Positions 36,666-45,640 of a stretch of 64,000 nt of DNA are shown here, piece after piece (the first letter of the stretch is position 1; every line of letters starts with the position of its first letter). The stretch covers positions 1 to 64,000 of the forward strand of contig CAIVJW010000156.1 of assembly GCA_903906315.1 (NCBI GenBank), given 5' to 3'. Source of the stretch: an uncultured delta proteobacterium. Its GTDB lineage: Bacteria > Myxococcota_A > Polyangia > Polyangiales > Polyangiaceae. Under the pieces are notes generated by a model that made no database searches, was not told the DNA's origin, and saw nothing but the letters and a program-made list of their open reading frames with translations. A program made the translations under genes and the position numbers.

Positions 36666-37124
36666 CTACCAGCGGTGCCAGGCCGGGTGGCCTTCCTTCA
36701 CCGCGACGAAGGTGCCGCGGCAGGTGGCCGTCACCTTGCCGCCGCCCTCGAGGGTCGCCTCGACGACGGCGCGGTCGTCGGTCGACTCGACCACGCGCGC
36801 GACGAGCCGCACGGGCCCCATGGGCGTCGGGCGCTTCATGGTCACGTGGAAGTCGGCCGTCACCGTGCACGGCGGGGTCTCGACCGCGCGCCGCTGCATG
36901 AGGTGGTAGGTCGCCGCCCAGTTCGAGTGGCAGTCGAGGAGCGCGCCGATGATGCCGCCGTTCATCACGCCGGGGAACGCCTCGTGGTGGTCCTCCGGGG
37001 TGAACTCGGCCACCAGCGTGTCGCCCTCGACGCGGCTCTTGATGCGGAGCCCCTTCTCGTTGGCCGGCCCGCAGCCGAAGCAGCGATTGTGGGGCGCGAA
37101 GCGATCCTGCAGGCTGGCTTCCAT
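36666..37124 (-). CDS. hot-dog fold thioesterase (PaaI-like) with CFGCG motif
   Basis: A 152-aa hot-dog protein. The N-terminal HNRCFGCGPANEKGLRIK is a signature of a PaaI-related subfamily whose Cys pair may bind metal. FPGVMNGGIIGALLDCHSNWAA corresponds to the hot-dog helix with its catalytic region, and VTADFHVTMKRPTP to the second strand set. It probably hydrolyses an acyl-CoA. It starts 14 bp after the sucA stop, with GAGGGACC upstream, so it is likely co-transcribed with sucA. Confidence 0.85.
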   Translation of the reverse strand: MEASLQDRFAPHNRCFGCGPANEKGLRIKSRVEGDTLVAEFTPEDHHEAFPGVMNGGIIGALLDCHSNWAATYHLMQRRAVETPPCTVTADFHVTMKRPTPMGPVRLVARVVESTDDRAVVEATLEGGGKVTATCRGTFVAVKEGHPAWHRW

Positions 37125-37138
37125 CGGTCCCTCCTCGT

Positions 37139-40021
37139 TCACGCGAACGCCTCGTCGATCAGCATCTTCTGCTCGAGCAGGTGGCTGGCCTTCGAGCCCG
37201 TCGCGGGGCTGGCGCTCGGCGCGCGCGACACGCAATGGACGAGGAACCGGTGGCCGAACAGGGCCGGCAGATTGGCATTCACGAAGTACCACGCTCCGTA
37301 GTTGCGAGGCTCCTCCTGCACCCAGATGAGGCGCGTGCCGGTCTTGTACGGGGCGAGCGCCTCGGCGAGCGCCTCGCCGAACGGGTAGAGCTGCTCGAGC
37401 CGCAGGATGGCCACGTCGCGGCGGCCGCGGTTCTCGCGAGACGTCGCGAGGTCGTAGTAGACCTTGCCGGAGCAGACGAGGATGCGCTTCACGTCGGCCG
37501 GATCGACGCCCGAGGTGTCGGGGATGACGCGCTGGAAGCGGCCGTGGGTGAGGTCGTGGAGCGTCGACACCGGGCGGTGCGGGCCCTTCGAGGTCGCGGG
37601 CACGCGCAGCATGCTCTTCGGCGTCATCACGACGAGCGGCTTGCGCCAGGGGCGGCGCACCTGGCGGCGCAGGAGGTGAAAGAGCTGCGCGGGCGTCGTC
37701 GGCGCGACGACCTGGATGTTGTCCTCGGCGCAGTTCTGCAGGAAGCGCTCGACGCGCGCGCTCGAGTGCTCGGGGCCCTGGCCCTCGAAGCCGTGCGGGA
37801 GGTAGAGGACGAGCCCGCTCAGGCGGTGCCACTTGTCCTCGCTCGACGTGAGGAACTGGTCGACGATCACCTGCGCGCCGTTGAGAAAATCGCCGAACTG
37901 CGCCTCCCAGATGACGAGCGCCTCCGGGTAGTCGAGGCTGTAGCCGAAGTCGAAGCCGAGGACGCCCTGCTCCGAGAGGGGGCTGTTGTAGACCTCGAAG
38001 CGCCCGGGCTTCTCCGTCACGTTCCACGCCGGGGCGAAGGGATCGCCCGTCTCGACGTCGACCACGTAGGCGTGCCGGTGGCTGAACGTGCCGCGGCGCG
38101 CGTCCTGGCCCGACAGCCGCACGGGGGTCTGCTCGGCGAGCAGCGTCGCGTACGCGAGCACCTCGCCCGTGCCCCAGTCGAACGGCTCGCCGGCGGCGAG
38201 CTTGTCGTGCCGCCCCTTGAGAAGCGGCCCGATCTTCGGGTGCAGCTTGAAGCCCGCCGGCACCTCCAGCATCCGCTGGCTGATGTCGAGGATCCGCTCC
38301 GCGGGCAGCGCCGTGTCGACCTCCGGCGTCGCCGCGTCGGGGCCGCCGCGGTAGCCCTTCCACACGCCGCCCATCGCGTAGGTCACCGGGGCGAAGCCCT
38401 TGTGCTTCACCTCGTCGAGCGCGGAGGCGAGCACGCCGCGCCGCCGCTGCACGAGATCGTCGGCCTGGGCCTGGTCGAGCTGGCCCATCTCGACGAGGTG
38501 CTTGACGTACACCTGGCGGACCGTCGGCTTGCGATCGATCGCGGCGTACATGCGCGGCTGCGTGTAGCGGGGCTCGTCGCCTTCGTTGTGGCCGTACCGC
38601 CGGTAGCAGTACATGTCGATGACGACGTCCTTGCCGAAGCGGTCGCGGAAGTCGATCGCGAGGTGGGCGACCTGCGCGACGGCCTCCGGGTCCTCGCCGT
38701 TCACGTGGAACACGGGGACCTTGAGCATGCGCGTGATGTCGCTCGCGTAGCGCGTCGATCGGCTGTCGACCGGGTTCGTGGTGAAGCCGATCTGGTTATT
38801 TACGATCACGTGGACCGTGCCGCCGGTCCGGTAGCCCTCGATGCCCGAGAAGTTGAGGGTCTCGGCGACGACGCCCTGGCCCATGAAGGCCGCGTCGCCG
38901 TGGATGAGGAGCGGCATGATCTGCCGGCGCGCCTCGGGTGTGCCGATGCGGTCCTGCTTGGCGCGGACGCGGCCCTCGACCACCGGGTCGACGAACTCGA
39001 GGTGGCTCGGGTTGAAGGTGAGCGTGAGGTGGACCTGCTTGCCCGTCTCGAGCCGGCGATCGGTGGAGTAGCCGAGGTGGTACTTCACGTCGCCGGAGCC
39101 GAGGTAGCGGTCCGCGTCGGCGTCCTCGAACGCCGCGAAGATCTCGCGCAGGCTCTTCTCCATGATGTTGGCGAGCACGTTCAGCCGGCCGCGGTGGGCC
39201 ATGCCGATGACGATCTCGTCGACGCCGTGGGCGCCTGCCTGCTCGATGACGAGGTCGAGCAGCGGGATCATGCTCTCGGCGCCCTCGAGCGAGAAGCGCT
39301 TGGTCCCGGCCGCGTAGCTCTTGTGGATGAACTGCTCGAAGATCTCGGCGTCCGTGAGCTTGGTCAGGATGCGGAGCTGCTCGGCCCGCCCGAGCGCGAG
39401 GCGGTTGGCCGACGACTCCATGCGCCCCTGCAGCCACAGGCGCTCCTCGCGGTCCTCGATGTGCGTGAACTCGACCCCGATCGACCGGCAGTACGTCTCC
39501 TCGAGGTGGCGGATGATCTCGCGCAGCGTCGCCACGCTCGCCTGGCCGGCGAGGTCCATGGTCGGGAACTGGCGGTCGAGATCGTCGGCACCGAGGCCGA
39601 AGTTCTGGAGGTCGAGCTCGGCGGGGGCGGGGGGCGGCAGGCCGAGCGGGTCGACGTGCGCGAAGAGGTGGCCGCGCACGCGGTAGGCGTTGAGCAGCGC
39701 GTAGACGCGCCCCTGCAGCGACGCCTCGACCAGGACCCGCTGCTCGTGCGAGAGCGGCGGCGCGTGATCGACGTGGCCTTCCGGATCCGCGAAGAGCGGC
39801 TGCGCCAGCGACCGGTCGATCGCGCGGGCGAGATCGCCGCTCGTCGCGACCGGCCGGGGCGGCGCGAGGTCGGCGGGCGCCGATCCATTGCGCCTCGAGC
39901 CCTCGCCCGACCGCCCCTCGAAATGGGCGCGCCAGCTCGGGTCGACCGACTCCGGGTTGTCCAGCCAGCGAGCGTAGAGCTCCTCGACGAATCCGACGTT
40001 GACTCCGAAATCAAGCTGCAT
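37139..40021 (-). CDS. sucA: 2-oxoglutarate dehydrogenase E1 component
   Basis: A 960-aa thiamine diphosphate-dependent E1 of the TCA-cycle 2-oxoglutarate dehydrogenase complex. The N-terminal FVEELYARWLDNPESVDPSW segment binds E2. ThDP-binding and active-site blocks include GMAHRGRLNVLAN, GDVKYHLGYS, NPSHLE, HGDAAF-GQGVVAETLN, NNQIGFTT, and the Glu-containing transketolase part with SEQGVLGFDFGYSLD and EAQFGDFLNGAQ. The end PRNYGAWYFV-ANLP is typical. Full length for the family (about 900-960). sucB and lpd are not adjacent. Divergent from pgi over 84 bp. Confidence 0.96.
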   Translation of the reverse strand: MQLDFGVNVGFVEELYARWLDNPESVDPSWRAHFEGRSGEGSRRNGSAPADLAPPRPVATSGDLARAIDRSLAQPLFADPEGHVDHAPPLSHEQRVLVEASLQGRVYALLNAYRVRGHLFAHVDPLGLPPPAPAELDLQNFGLGADDLDRQFPTMDLAGQASVATLREIIRHLEETYCRSIGVEFTHIEDREERLWLQGRMESSANRLALGRAEQLRILTKLTDAEIFEQFIHKSYAAGTKRFSLEGAESMIPLLDLVIEQAGAHGVDEIVIGMAHRGRLNVLANIMEKSLREIFAAFEDADADRYLGSGDVKYHLGYSTDRRLETGKQVHLTLTFNPSHLEFVDPVVEGRVRAKQDRIGTPEARRQIMPLLIHGDAAFMGQGVVAETLNFSGIEGYRTGGTVHVIVNNQIGFTTNPVDSRSTRYASDITRMLKVPVFHVNGEDPEAVAQVAHLAIDFRDRFGKDVVIDMYCYRRYGHNEGDEPRYTQPRMYAAIDRKPTVRQVYVKHLVEMGQLDQAQADDLVQRRRGVLASALDEVKHKGFAPVTYAMGGVWKGYRGGPDAATPEVDTALPAERILDISQRMLEVPAGFKLHPKIGPLLKGRHDKLAAGEPFDWGTGEVLAYATLLAEQTPVRLSGQDARRGTFSHRHAYVVDVETGDPFAPAWNVTEKPGRFEVYNSPLSEQGVLGFDFGYSLDYPEALVIWEAQFGDFLNGAQVIVDQFLTSSEDKWHRLSGLVLYLPHGFEGQGPEHSSARVERFLQNCAEDNIQVVAPTTPAQLFHLLRRQVRRPWRKPLVVMTPKSMLRVPATSKGPHRPVSTLHDLTHGRFQRVIPDTSGVDPADVKRILVCSGKVYYDLATSRENRGRRDVAILRLEQLYPFGEALAEALAPYKTGTRLIWVQEEPRNYGAWYFVNANLPALFGHRFLVHCVSRAPSASPATGSKASHLLEQKMLIDEAFA

Positions 40022-40105
40022 CGCGCTGCGGGGGAAATAACGCGGTCGCGCGCGCCGCGCCAGTCCCGTCTTCCGGCGCTCGAGCGGGTCCGCTAGGAGG
40101 GGATC

Positions 40106-41725
40106 ATGAGCGTGTCCGCCAGCACTTCAGCGAGCCTCTCGCTCGCTCATCTCCAGGGTCACCTGCTCCACGTCGAGGCGCTCGGCTTCACGCTCGACAC
40201 GAGCCACATCGCGTTCCCCGAGGGCTTCTTCGAGCAGATGGAGCCGCGCGTGCAGCACGCGATCGGCGCGATGGGCGCGATCGAGGCGGGCAGCGTCGCG
40301 AACGTCGACGAGCAGCGCAAGGTCGGGCACTACTGGCTGCGCACGCCCGAGATCGCGCCCGACCGCGCGATCCGCGCCGCGATCGAGGAGACGCTGACGC
40401 GCATCGGCGACTTCGTGACGGACGTCCACGCCGCACGCATCCGCCCCGGGCGCGCCGCCCGCTTCCAGCGCGTGCTCGTCATCGGCATCGGCGGATCCGC
40501 GCTCGGGCCGGAGCTCGTCGCCGCCGCGCTCGGGTCGCCGGCCGACCGGATGCAGGTCTTCTTCTTCGACAACACCGACCCGGACGGCATGGATCGGACC
40601 CTCGACGCGATCGGCGACGGGCTGCCGGAGACGCTCGCGGTCGTCATCTCGAAGTCGGGCGGCACGAAGGAGACGCGCAACGGCATGATCGAGGCGGCCG
40701 CCGCCTACGATCGACTCGGCCTCTCGTTCGCGAAGCACGCCGTGGCCATCACGGGCGAGGGGAGCGCGCTCGACGTGCTCGCCGTGAAGCAGGGCTGGCT
40801 CGCGCGCTTCCCGATGTGGGACTGGGTCGGCGGCCGCACGAGCGAGACGTCGGCCGTCGGCCTCTTGCCCGCGGCGCTTCAGGGGCTCGACGTGACGGCC
40901 CTGCTCGCGGGCGCGAGCCAGATGGACGAGGCCACGCGCCTCGCCGAGACGCGCAGGAACCCGGCGGCGATGCTCGCGCTCGCGTGGCACTCGGCGACGC
41001 ACGGCAAGGGCAAGAAGGACATGGTCGTCCTGCCCTACAAGGACCGGCTCGAGCTGTTCTCGCGCTACCTGCAGCAGCTGGTCATGGAGTCGATCGGCAA
41101 GCGGCTCGACCGGGCGGGCAAGGTGGTCCACCAGGGCCTCGCGGTCTATGGAAACAAGGGGTCGACCGACCAGCACGCGTACGTGCAGCAGCTGCGCGAC
41201 GGGCTCGACAACTTCTTCGTCACGTTCATCGAGGTGCTGCGCGATCGCGCCCCGGCGCGCGGCGGGATCGAGGTCGAGCCGGGCTTCACGACGGGCGACT
41301 ACCTCTCGGGCTTCCTGCAGGGCACGCGGCGCGCGCTCGCCGAGGGGGAGCGCGAGTCGCTCACGATCACGATCGAGGAGCTCGACGCGGCGGCGCTCGG
41401 CCGGCTGATCGCGCTCTACGAGCGAGCGGTGGGGATCTACGCCGAGCTCGTCGACGTGAACGCCTACCACCAGCCCGGGGTCGAGGCCGGCAAGAAGGCC
41501 GCCGAGGCGGTCCTCGCGAAGCAGTCGCAGATCGTGGCCGCGCTGCGGGCGCGGGCCCCGCAGGCGCTGACGGTCGCGGTCGTCGCGGAGGCGATCGGGT
41601 CGACGGACTACGAGACGGTGCTGTCGGTGCTGCGCCACCTCGCGGCGAACCCGGGCCGAGGCGTGGCGTACGCGATCGCGCCGGGCGCGGCGCTGCTCGA
41701 CGCGACCTACGCCTGGAAGGGCTGA
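40106..41725 (+). CDS. pgi: glucose-6-phosphate isomerase
   Basis: A 539-aa glycolytic enzyme interconverting glucose-6-phosphate and fructose-6-phosphate. The SIS-type sugar-phosphate sites [13 protein letters not shown] and [13 protein letters not shown] are present, as are the signatures [14 protein letters not shown] and [18 protein letters not shown] with the catalytic His. The first signature has T-S-E-T where enteric enzymes have F-S-L-W, as in many bacterial PGIs of this subtype. A strong AGGAGGGG (40095-40102) precedes the ATG. It ends 1 bp from the stop of the convergent gene with no terminator between. Confidence 0.95.
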   Translation: MSVSASTSASLSLAHLQGHLLHVEALGFTLDTSHIAFPEGFFEQMEPRVQHAIGAMGAIEAGSVANVDEQRKVGHYWLRTPEIAPDRAIRAAIEETLTRIGDFVTDVHAARIRPGRAARFQRVLVIGIGGSALGPELVAAALGSPADRMQVFFFDNTDPDGMDRTLDAIGDGLPETLAVVISKSGGTKETRNGMIEAAAAYDRLGLSFAKHAVAITGEGSALDVLAVKQGWLARFPMWDWVGGRTSETSAVGLLPAALQGLDVTALLAGASQMDEATRLAETRRNPAAMLALAWHSATHGKGKKDMVVLPYKDRLELFSRYLQQLVMESIGKRLDRAGKVVHQGLAVYGNKGSTDQHAYVQQLRDGLDNFFVTFIEVLRDRAPARGGIEVEPGFTTGDYLSGFLQGTRRALAEGERESLTITIEELDAAALGRLIALYERAVGIYAELVDVNAYHQPGVEAGKKAAEAVLAKQSQIVAALRARAPQALTVAVVAEAIGSTDYETVLSVLRHLAANPGRGVAYAIAPGAALLDATYAWKG

Positions 41726-41726
41726 T

Positions 41727-42428
41727 CTAGAGCGATCCCGAGAGCCCGACGCCCATCGTGCGGTCGCCGACGCGCATCGGCGCGACGGTGACGCGGCTCG
41801 AGAGGTCGTTGCGCAGCAGGTACGTGTCCTTGAGGACCGCGCCGGCGATCGCGAGGGCGAGGCCGGCGCTCTGCCCGAGGCCGTCGAGCACGAGGACGGC
41901 GGTGCCGAGGTCGGCCGACGGTGCCGTTCCGATGGTCACGAAGGGCCCGACGACCGGGATGTAGAGCGGGCCGAACCGCGCTGCGCTCGAGGCGGCGGAG
42001 GCGACCGCGCCCGTGAGCAGCGAGAGCACCCAGAGCGAGCCGAGCGTCACGGTGCCGCCGATGAACATGCCCTTGCGCATCTCGGTCACGGGCCGATACC
42101 CCGGGCGGACCGGCTGCCCCTCGACGTAGTCGAGCTGGGGCGGGCCGATCATGGCCGCGGGCATCATCGCGTACATCGGCGGCAGGGGGTAATAGCCCTC
42201 GGGCGGGGGGTAATAGCCCGGCGGGGCAGGGGAATAGCCCTGGGGCGGGGGGGAATAGCCCGGCGGGGCAGGGCGCGCGGCGGGAGGCGCCGACGGTTGC
42301 GCAGCCGCTGGCGGCGCGGGCGGGGTCTGCGCCCCGGCTGCCGTCGTCGCGGCGACGAGGGCGATCGAGGCCCCGACCGCGAATCGTCGCGCACCGCCGG
42401 GACCCACTGATCGGTTCACGCAACGCAT
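41727..42428 (-). CDS. membrane protein with signal peptide and Pro/Tyr-rich heptad repeats
   Basis: A 233-aa envelope protein. The signal peptide (FAVGASIALVAATTAAGAQ) is followed by a Pro/Ala-rich linker and four 7-residue GY[SY]P-P- repeats (about residues 53-80) encoded by a 21-bp DNA repeat. The C-terminal part has a Gly/Ala-rich hydrophobic pair (GMFIGGTVTLGSLWVLSLLTGA and a later VLDGLGQSAGLALAIAGAVL) and ends MGVGLSGSL. I chose the ATG at 42428 because AGGAGG lies 7 nt upstream. Similar small proteins are common in myxobacteria; the function is unknown. Confidence 0.75.
   Translation of the reverse strand: MRCVNRSVGPGGARRFAVGASIALVAATTAAGAQTPPAPPAAAQPSAPPAARPAPPGYSPPPQGYSPAPPGYYPPPEGYYPLPPMYAMMPAAMIGPPQLDYVEGQPVRPGYRPVTEMRKGMFIGGTVTLGSLWVLSLLTGAVASAASSAARFGPLYIPVVGPFVTIGTAPSADLGTAVLVLDGLGQSAGLALAIAGAVLKDTYLLRNDLSSRVTVAPMRVGDRTMGVGLSGSL
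42185..42268. repeat. 21-bp in-gene tandem repeat, four copies
   Basis: The core AATAGCC recurs at 42191, 42212, 42233 and 42254 within G-rich units. It encodes GY[SY]P heptapeptides on the minus strand and keeps the reading frame, so copy number could vary between strains. Confidence 0.8.
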
Positions 42429-42593
42429 CGCGGCCTCCTGCGCGGCGTTCGCCGCGGGCGGGAGCATAGGCGGCGCGCGAGGGAACTCAACGCCCGAACG
42501 CGCGCCCGGCGCCGCCGCGAGGCCGCGCCGCACAGGGAAGCCGGCGCGACCGCTGCCGCTCTCCGCCCGCCGTGCGGCCGGGGATCGGCCGGA

Positions 42594-42749
42594 CTAGGGC
42601 TGCGCCGCGAACGACGCGACGACCGTCTCGTACTTCGCGACCGCCTTCTTCCAGCGCTTCAGGCGCTTGCCGGGCTTGGTCGGGGCGCGGCCCGACTTGG
42701 CGTCGATCTTCTCTTTGAGGTGGGTGAGCTGGCGTTCGGGGCGGTTCAT
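42594..42749 (-). CDS. small basic hypothetical protein (51 aa)
   Basis: A 51-aa Lys/Arg-rich protein (NRPERQLTHLKEKIDAKSGR, then KPGKRLKRWKKAVAKYETVV). It is predicted to be helical with clustered basic residues, so nucleic acid binding is possible. Evidence that it is a gene: third-position GC bias and a defined ATG and TAG, but no clear ribosome-binding site; an in-frame extension upstream is open. Function unknown. Confidence 0.5.
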   Translation of the reverse strand: MNRPERQLTHLKEKIDAKSGRAPTKPGKRLKRWKKAVAKYETVVASFAAQP

Positions 42750-43094
42750 GGGGGCGCATGCGTATCCAAGGGCGCCCGTGGGCGCAAGGGCCTCGGCGTG
42801 TCGACCCCCCGCTTGGGGGGGCTCCGCGCCGGCCCCGGCGCCTGCCACGACCGCCGGGCCTCCGGCGGACGGAGCGCGGCGGCGTCCGCGTGGGGGTCAC
42901 GAATGACCCGCGGACCCGTCGACCGGATCGCTTCCGACAGGATCGGCGGCGGGGCGCGGACGAGGCCCGATCCCTTCGTGCCCTCGCGCGACGGTCGCGC
43001 CGGGAAGAGGGCCCATCCCCAGCGTTCGCCGGGACCGCGTGGGCCCGGCTGCGCAGCTCGACGGACTCCCTCCGCCGACCTCGCCGTCGCCGCG
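42750..43094. other. 345-bp stretch with no gene recognised
   Basis: Open frames here have no consistent codon bias or start signal. The only structure seen is the C/G hairpin at 42805-42820. Confidence 0.5.
42805..42820. terminator. C6-GCTT-G6 hairpin
   Basis: Six C, a GCTT loop and six G form a perfect stem, extended by flanking bases. It is about 275 bp downstream of the minus-strand operon ending at 43095 and upstream of the small gene, so it could end that transcript. Confidence 0.3.
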
Positions 43095-43376
43095 CTACGC
43101 CGCGCCTTCGTCGGGCCCGAGCCGCCCGTAGGCGTGCACGCCGTACATGGTCGCGACGAGGCCAGCGAGCGTGATCGCTTGCCCCGCCTCCGAGGGGCCG
43201 ATGCCCACGATCGCGAGCCCGATCCCGACCAGCGCGCCCCCGCCCGCGAGCGCGCGGCGCGCGGCGCGCACCTGGCGTTCGTCGACGGACCCGCCGACCG
43301 TGGCGGGCTCGTCCGGCGCCGTCGCGACCGGCCGTGCCCGTCGCGCGCGGCGCCTGGGCTTCGCGGGGTCCGTCAC
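43095..43376 (-). CDS. small two-helix membrane protein
   Basis: A 93-aa protein: an Arg/Lys-rich N-terminus ([12 protein letters not shown]) and two hydrophobic helices at about 44-62 (ALAGGGALVGIGLAIVGIG) and 67-85 (QAITLAGLVATMYGVHAYG). The positive N-terminus predicts both ends in the cytoplasm. Its GTG overlaps the stop of the upstream lipoprotein gene (GTGA), so the two are coupled. No family recognised. Confidence 0.65.
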   Translation of the reverse strand: MTDPAKPRRRARRARPVATAPDEPATVGGSVDERQVRAARRALAGGGALVGIGLAIVGIGPSEAGQAITLAGLVATMYGVHAYGRLGPDEGAA

Positions 43377-43885
43377 TTGTAGCCCTGGGTCCGGGCGTGG
43401 GTGACGAAGTCGGACACGTCGCGCGCGAGCTGGCCTTCGCACGCGATCGTGGTCTGCGAGTGCGCGTCGCCGACGAGGTCGTCGTAGACGTAGTTCTCCT
43501 GGTAGAGCACGACGAACCGGCTCTCGCCGTCGCTGCCGCGGACCAGGCGAAGGCGCTCGTCCTTCTCGTTGCGCGGCGGGATCGCGCCGCCGAGCTCCGC
43601 CGCGTCGGCGGCGGTGACGTAGGCGATCCCGAAGGCGCGGCCCTCGACGCCGACGTCGACGTGCAGCGTCTTGTCGCTCGGGAGGCGCACGTCGCGACCC
43701 GGCCCCGGCCGCACCCCCTCGCGGATCATCGTCTGGCGGATCACCTCGAGCGCGCGCCGCTCGTCGAGCGTCCGGGTGGCGTTGGGCGTGCGCGCCTCGC
43801 CGCCCCGGCAGCCGAGGGCCGATCCCGCCGACGCGAGGGCGACGAGGACGGCGGTTGCGCGGGCGACTCCGGCGAATCGGCTCAT
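43373..43885 (-). CDS. lipoprotein of unknown function
   Basis: A 170-aa lipoprotein (lipobox SALGC near residue 25). The mature part starts with a short helix (DERRALEVIRQTMIREG) then an alpha/beta domain (LHVDVGVEGRAFGIAYVTAADAAELG, FVVLYQENYVYDDLVGDAHSQ) that looks like a small ligand-binding fold. The ATG at 43885 directly opens the signal peptide; one at 43906 is also in frame. Divergent from the exopolyphosphatase gene 50 bp away. Confidence 0.7.
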   Translation of the reverse strand: MSRFAGVARATAVLVALASAGSALGCRGGEARTPNATRTLDERRALEVIRQTMIREGVRPGPGRDVRLPSDKTLHVDVGVEGRAFGIAYVTAADAAELGGAIPPRNEKDERLRLVRGSDGESRFVVLYQENYVYDDLVGDAHSQTTIACEGQLARDVSDFVTHARTQGYK

Positions 43886-43935
43886 GGGTCCGCGGAGGGT
43901 AGCCAACGCGAGGCGGCTTCGCTACTGCTCGCCCC

Positions 43936-45564
43936 ATGGCACGCCTGGCGGCAATCGATCTCGGCTCGAACGCCATCCGTCTCCGCATCGTCGATGTCGA
44001 CCCGCCGCGCGACACGCCCGACGGGCCGCGCTTCTTTGCGTTTCGCGAGGTCGCCGCGGAGCGGGCGAGCGTGCGGCTCGGCCACGACGTGTTCACCCGA
44101 GGCGAGATCGAGCCGGCGGTCCTCGCCCAGGCCTGCGAGGCGCTCAAGCGCTTCCGCGGGACGATGGACGCGACGAAGGTGGACCGGTACCGCGCCGTCG
44201 CGACGAGCGCGGCCCGCGAGGCCAAGAACGGCGATCTCCTCGTGGAGCGCGCCGCGCGCGAGGCCGGCCTGCACGTCGAGATCATCGAGGGCATCGAGGA
44301 GGCTCGCCTCGTCCAGCTCGCGGTGGCCGAGCGCGTCTCGCTCGGCTCGCGCCGCGCCGTGCTCGTCGACATCGGCGGCGGGTCGACCGAGCTGACCGTG
44401 CTGCGCGACCGCCGCGCGGAGTACGCCCGATCGATGCCCGTCGGCACGGTGCGGCTCGTCGAGGCCTTCCTCGAGGGGCGCGGCGCCGTCGACGCGACGC
44501 ACCGCATGCTGATGGAGGAGTACGTCGAGCGCGCCTGCGGCGACGCCGTCTCCGAGGTGCTCGACGTGTCGGCCGAGGGCGGCGTGCAGCTCCTCGTCGG
44601 GACCGGCGGCAACATCGAGACGCTCGCCGACCTGTGCCCGGTCCCCTCCGCGTTCCCCGAAGGGCGCGCGATCCACGTGCCCTCGATGGAGCGCCTGCTC
44701 GGCGAGCTCTGCGCGCGCACGGTCGACGAGCGCGTCGCGATCTGGGGCCTGCGCCCGGACCGCGCCGACACGATCGTCCCTGCCGCGGGGGTGCTCGGGT
44801 GGCTCGCGCGCGCCTTCCGCCTCGACTCGATCGCCGCGCCGGGCGTCGGCCTGAAGGAGGGCGTGCTCGTCGACCTGGCGCGCGCGCACTTCTTCCCGGG
44901 GGGCTTCTCGGGCGAGGCCGCGGCCATCACGGACGCCTGCCTGCGCCTCGGGCGCCGCTACCAGTTCGACGAGGCGCACGGCCAGCTCGTCGCGCGCCTC
45001 GCGACGCGCCTCTTCGACGACCTCGCGCCCCGCCACCGCCTCGGGCCGCGCGACCGCGTGCTCATCTCGGCGGCCGCGCTGCTCCACGACATCGGCGACT
45101 TCGTGCGCTACGAGGGCCACCACAAGCACAGCTACTACTTGATCGTGCACAGCGACGTGATGGGCCTCTCGCGCGAGGAGCTCGACGTCGTCGCGAACAT
45201 CGCGCGCTACCACCGCAAGAGCCCCCCCTCGCTCGAGCACGAGAACTTCCGGGCGCTCGGCCGCGACGCGCGCGCGAAGGTGAAGGCCATGGCCGCGATC
45301 CTGCGCGTCGCCGACGCGCTCGACCGCGAGCACCGGGGCAAGGTCGCCGACGTGAGCGGCCGCATCGACGGCGCGACGCTCGTCCTCGAGGTGCAGGGCG
45401 CCGACGAGTACGCGCTCGAGGAGTGGACCGTGCAGCAGAAGAGCGGGATGCTCCGCGAGGCGTTCGGCCTGGAGGTGCGCCTCGCCGACGCGCGTCGCGG
45501 CCCGCCGGCTTCCGTGCACGACCCCGCCCGCGGCGCCGCGTCGACCCCGCGCGACCAGGGCTGA
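43936..45564 (+). CDS. Ppx/GppA exopolyphosphatase-family protein with HD domain
   Basis: A 542-aa ASKHA-fold phosphatase. AIDLGSNAIRLRIVDV is the first phosphate-binding loop, RAVATSAAREAKNG and EIIEGIEEARL follow, and DIGGGSTELTVL is the second; GTGGNIETLADL completes the site. Residues about 340-500 are the HD-type C-terminal domain with LLHDIGDFVRYEGHHKHSYYL, IARYHRKSPPS and LRVADALDREH. It hydrolyses polyphosphate or pppGpp in relatives; which substrate is used here cannot be told. No ppk is adjacent. Confidence 0.92.
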   Translation: MARLAAIDLGSNAIRLRIVDVDPPRDTPDGPRFFAFREVAAERASVRLGHDVFTRGEIEPAVLAQACEALKRFRGTMDATKVDRYRAVATSAAREAKNGDLLVERAAREAGLHVEIIEGIEEARLVQLAVAERVSLGSRRAVLVDIGGGSTELTVLRDRRAEYARSMPVGTVRLVEAFLEGRGAVDATHRMLMEEYVERACGDAVSEVLDVSAEGGVQLLVGTGGNIETLADLCPVPSAFPEGRAIHVPSMERLLGELCARTVDERVAIWGLRPDRADTIVPAAGVLGWLARAFRLDSIAAPGVGLKEGVLVDLARAHFFPGGFSGEAAAITDACLRLGRRYQFDEAHGQLVARLATRLFDDLAPRHRLGPRDRVLISAAALLHDIGDFVRYEGHHKHSYYLIVHSDVMGLSREELDVVANIARYHRKSPPSLEHENFRALGRDARAKVKAMAAILRVADALDREHRGKVADVSGRIDGATLVLEVQGADEYALEEWTVQQKSGMLREAFGLEVRLADARRGPPASVHDPARGAASTPRDQG

Positions 45565-45584
45565 CGCCGCCGGGCGGCCGGCGC

Positions 45585-45590
45585 TAGGCT
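45585..45590 (+). promoter_or_regulatory. candidate -10 element (TAGGCT)
   Basis: TAGGCT lies 50 nt before the ATG at 45641 in the 76-bp gap after the ppx-type gene. No clear -35. Confidence 0.3.
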
Positions 45591-45640
45591 ACGCCCGCCC
45601 GTACGCCGCGAGGCGCGCTCCCCGTCCCCCGGAGACCTGC

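Noticed and set aside
37181-40096. 971-codon open frame antisense to sucA
   Set aside because: No start context or recognisable domain, Arg/Val/Glu-biased sequence, and it lies exactly opposite a well-conserved enzyme.
42720-43382. Possible plus-strand gene in the gene-poor stretch near 42.8 kb
   Set aside because: Runs opposite a coupled minus-strand gene at 43095-43376 and lacks codon bias or a recognisable product.
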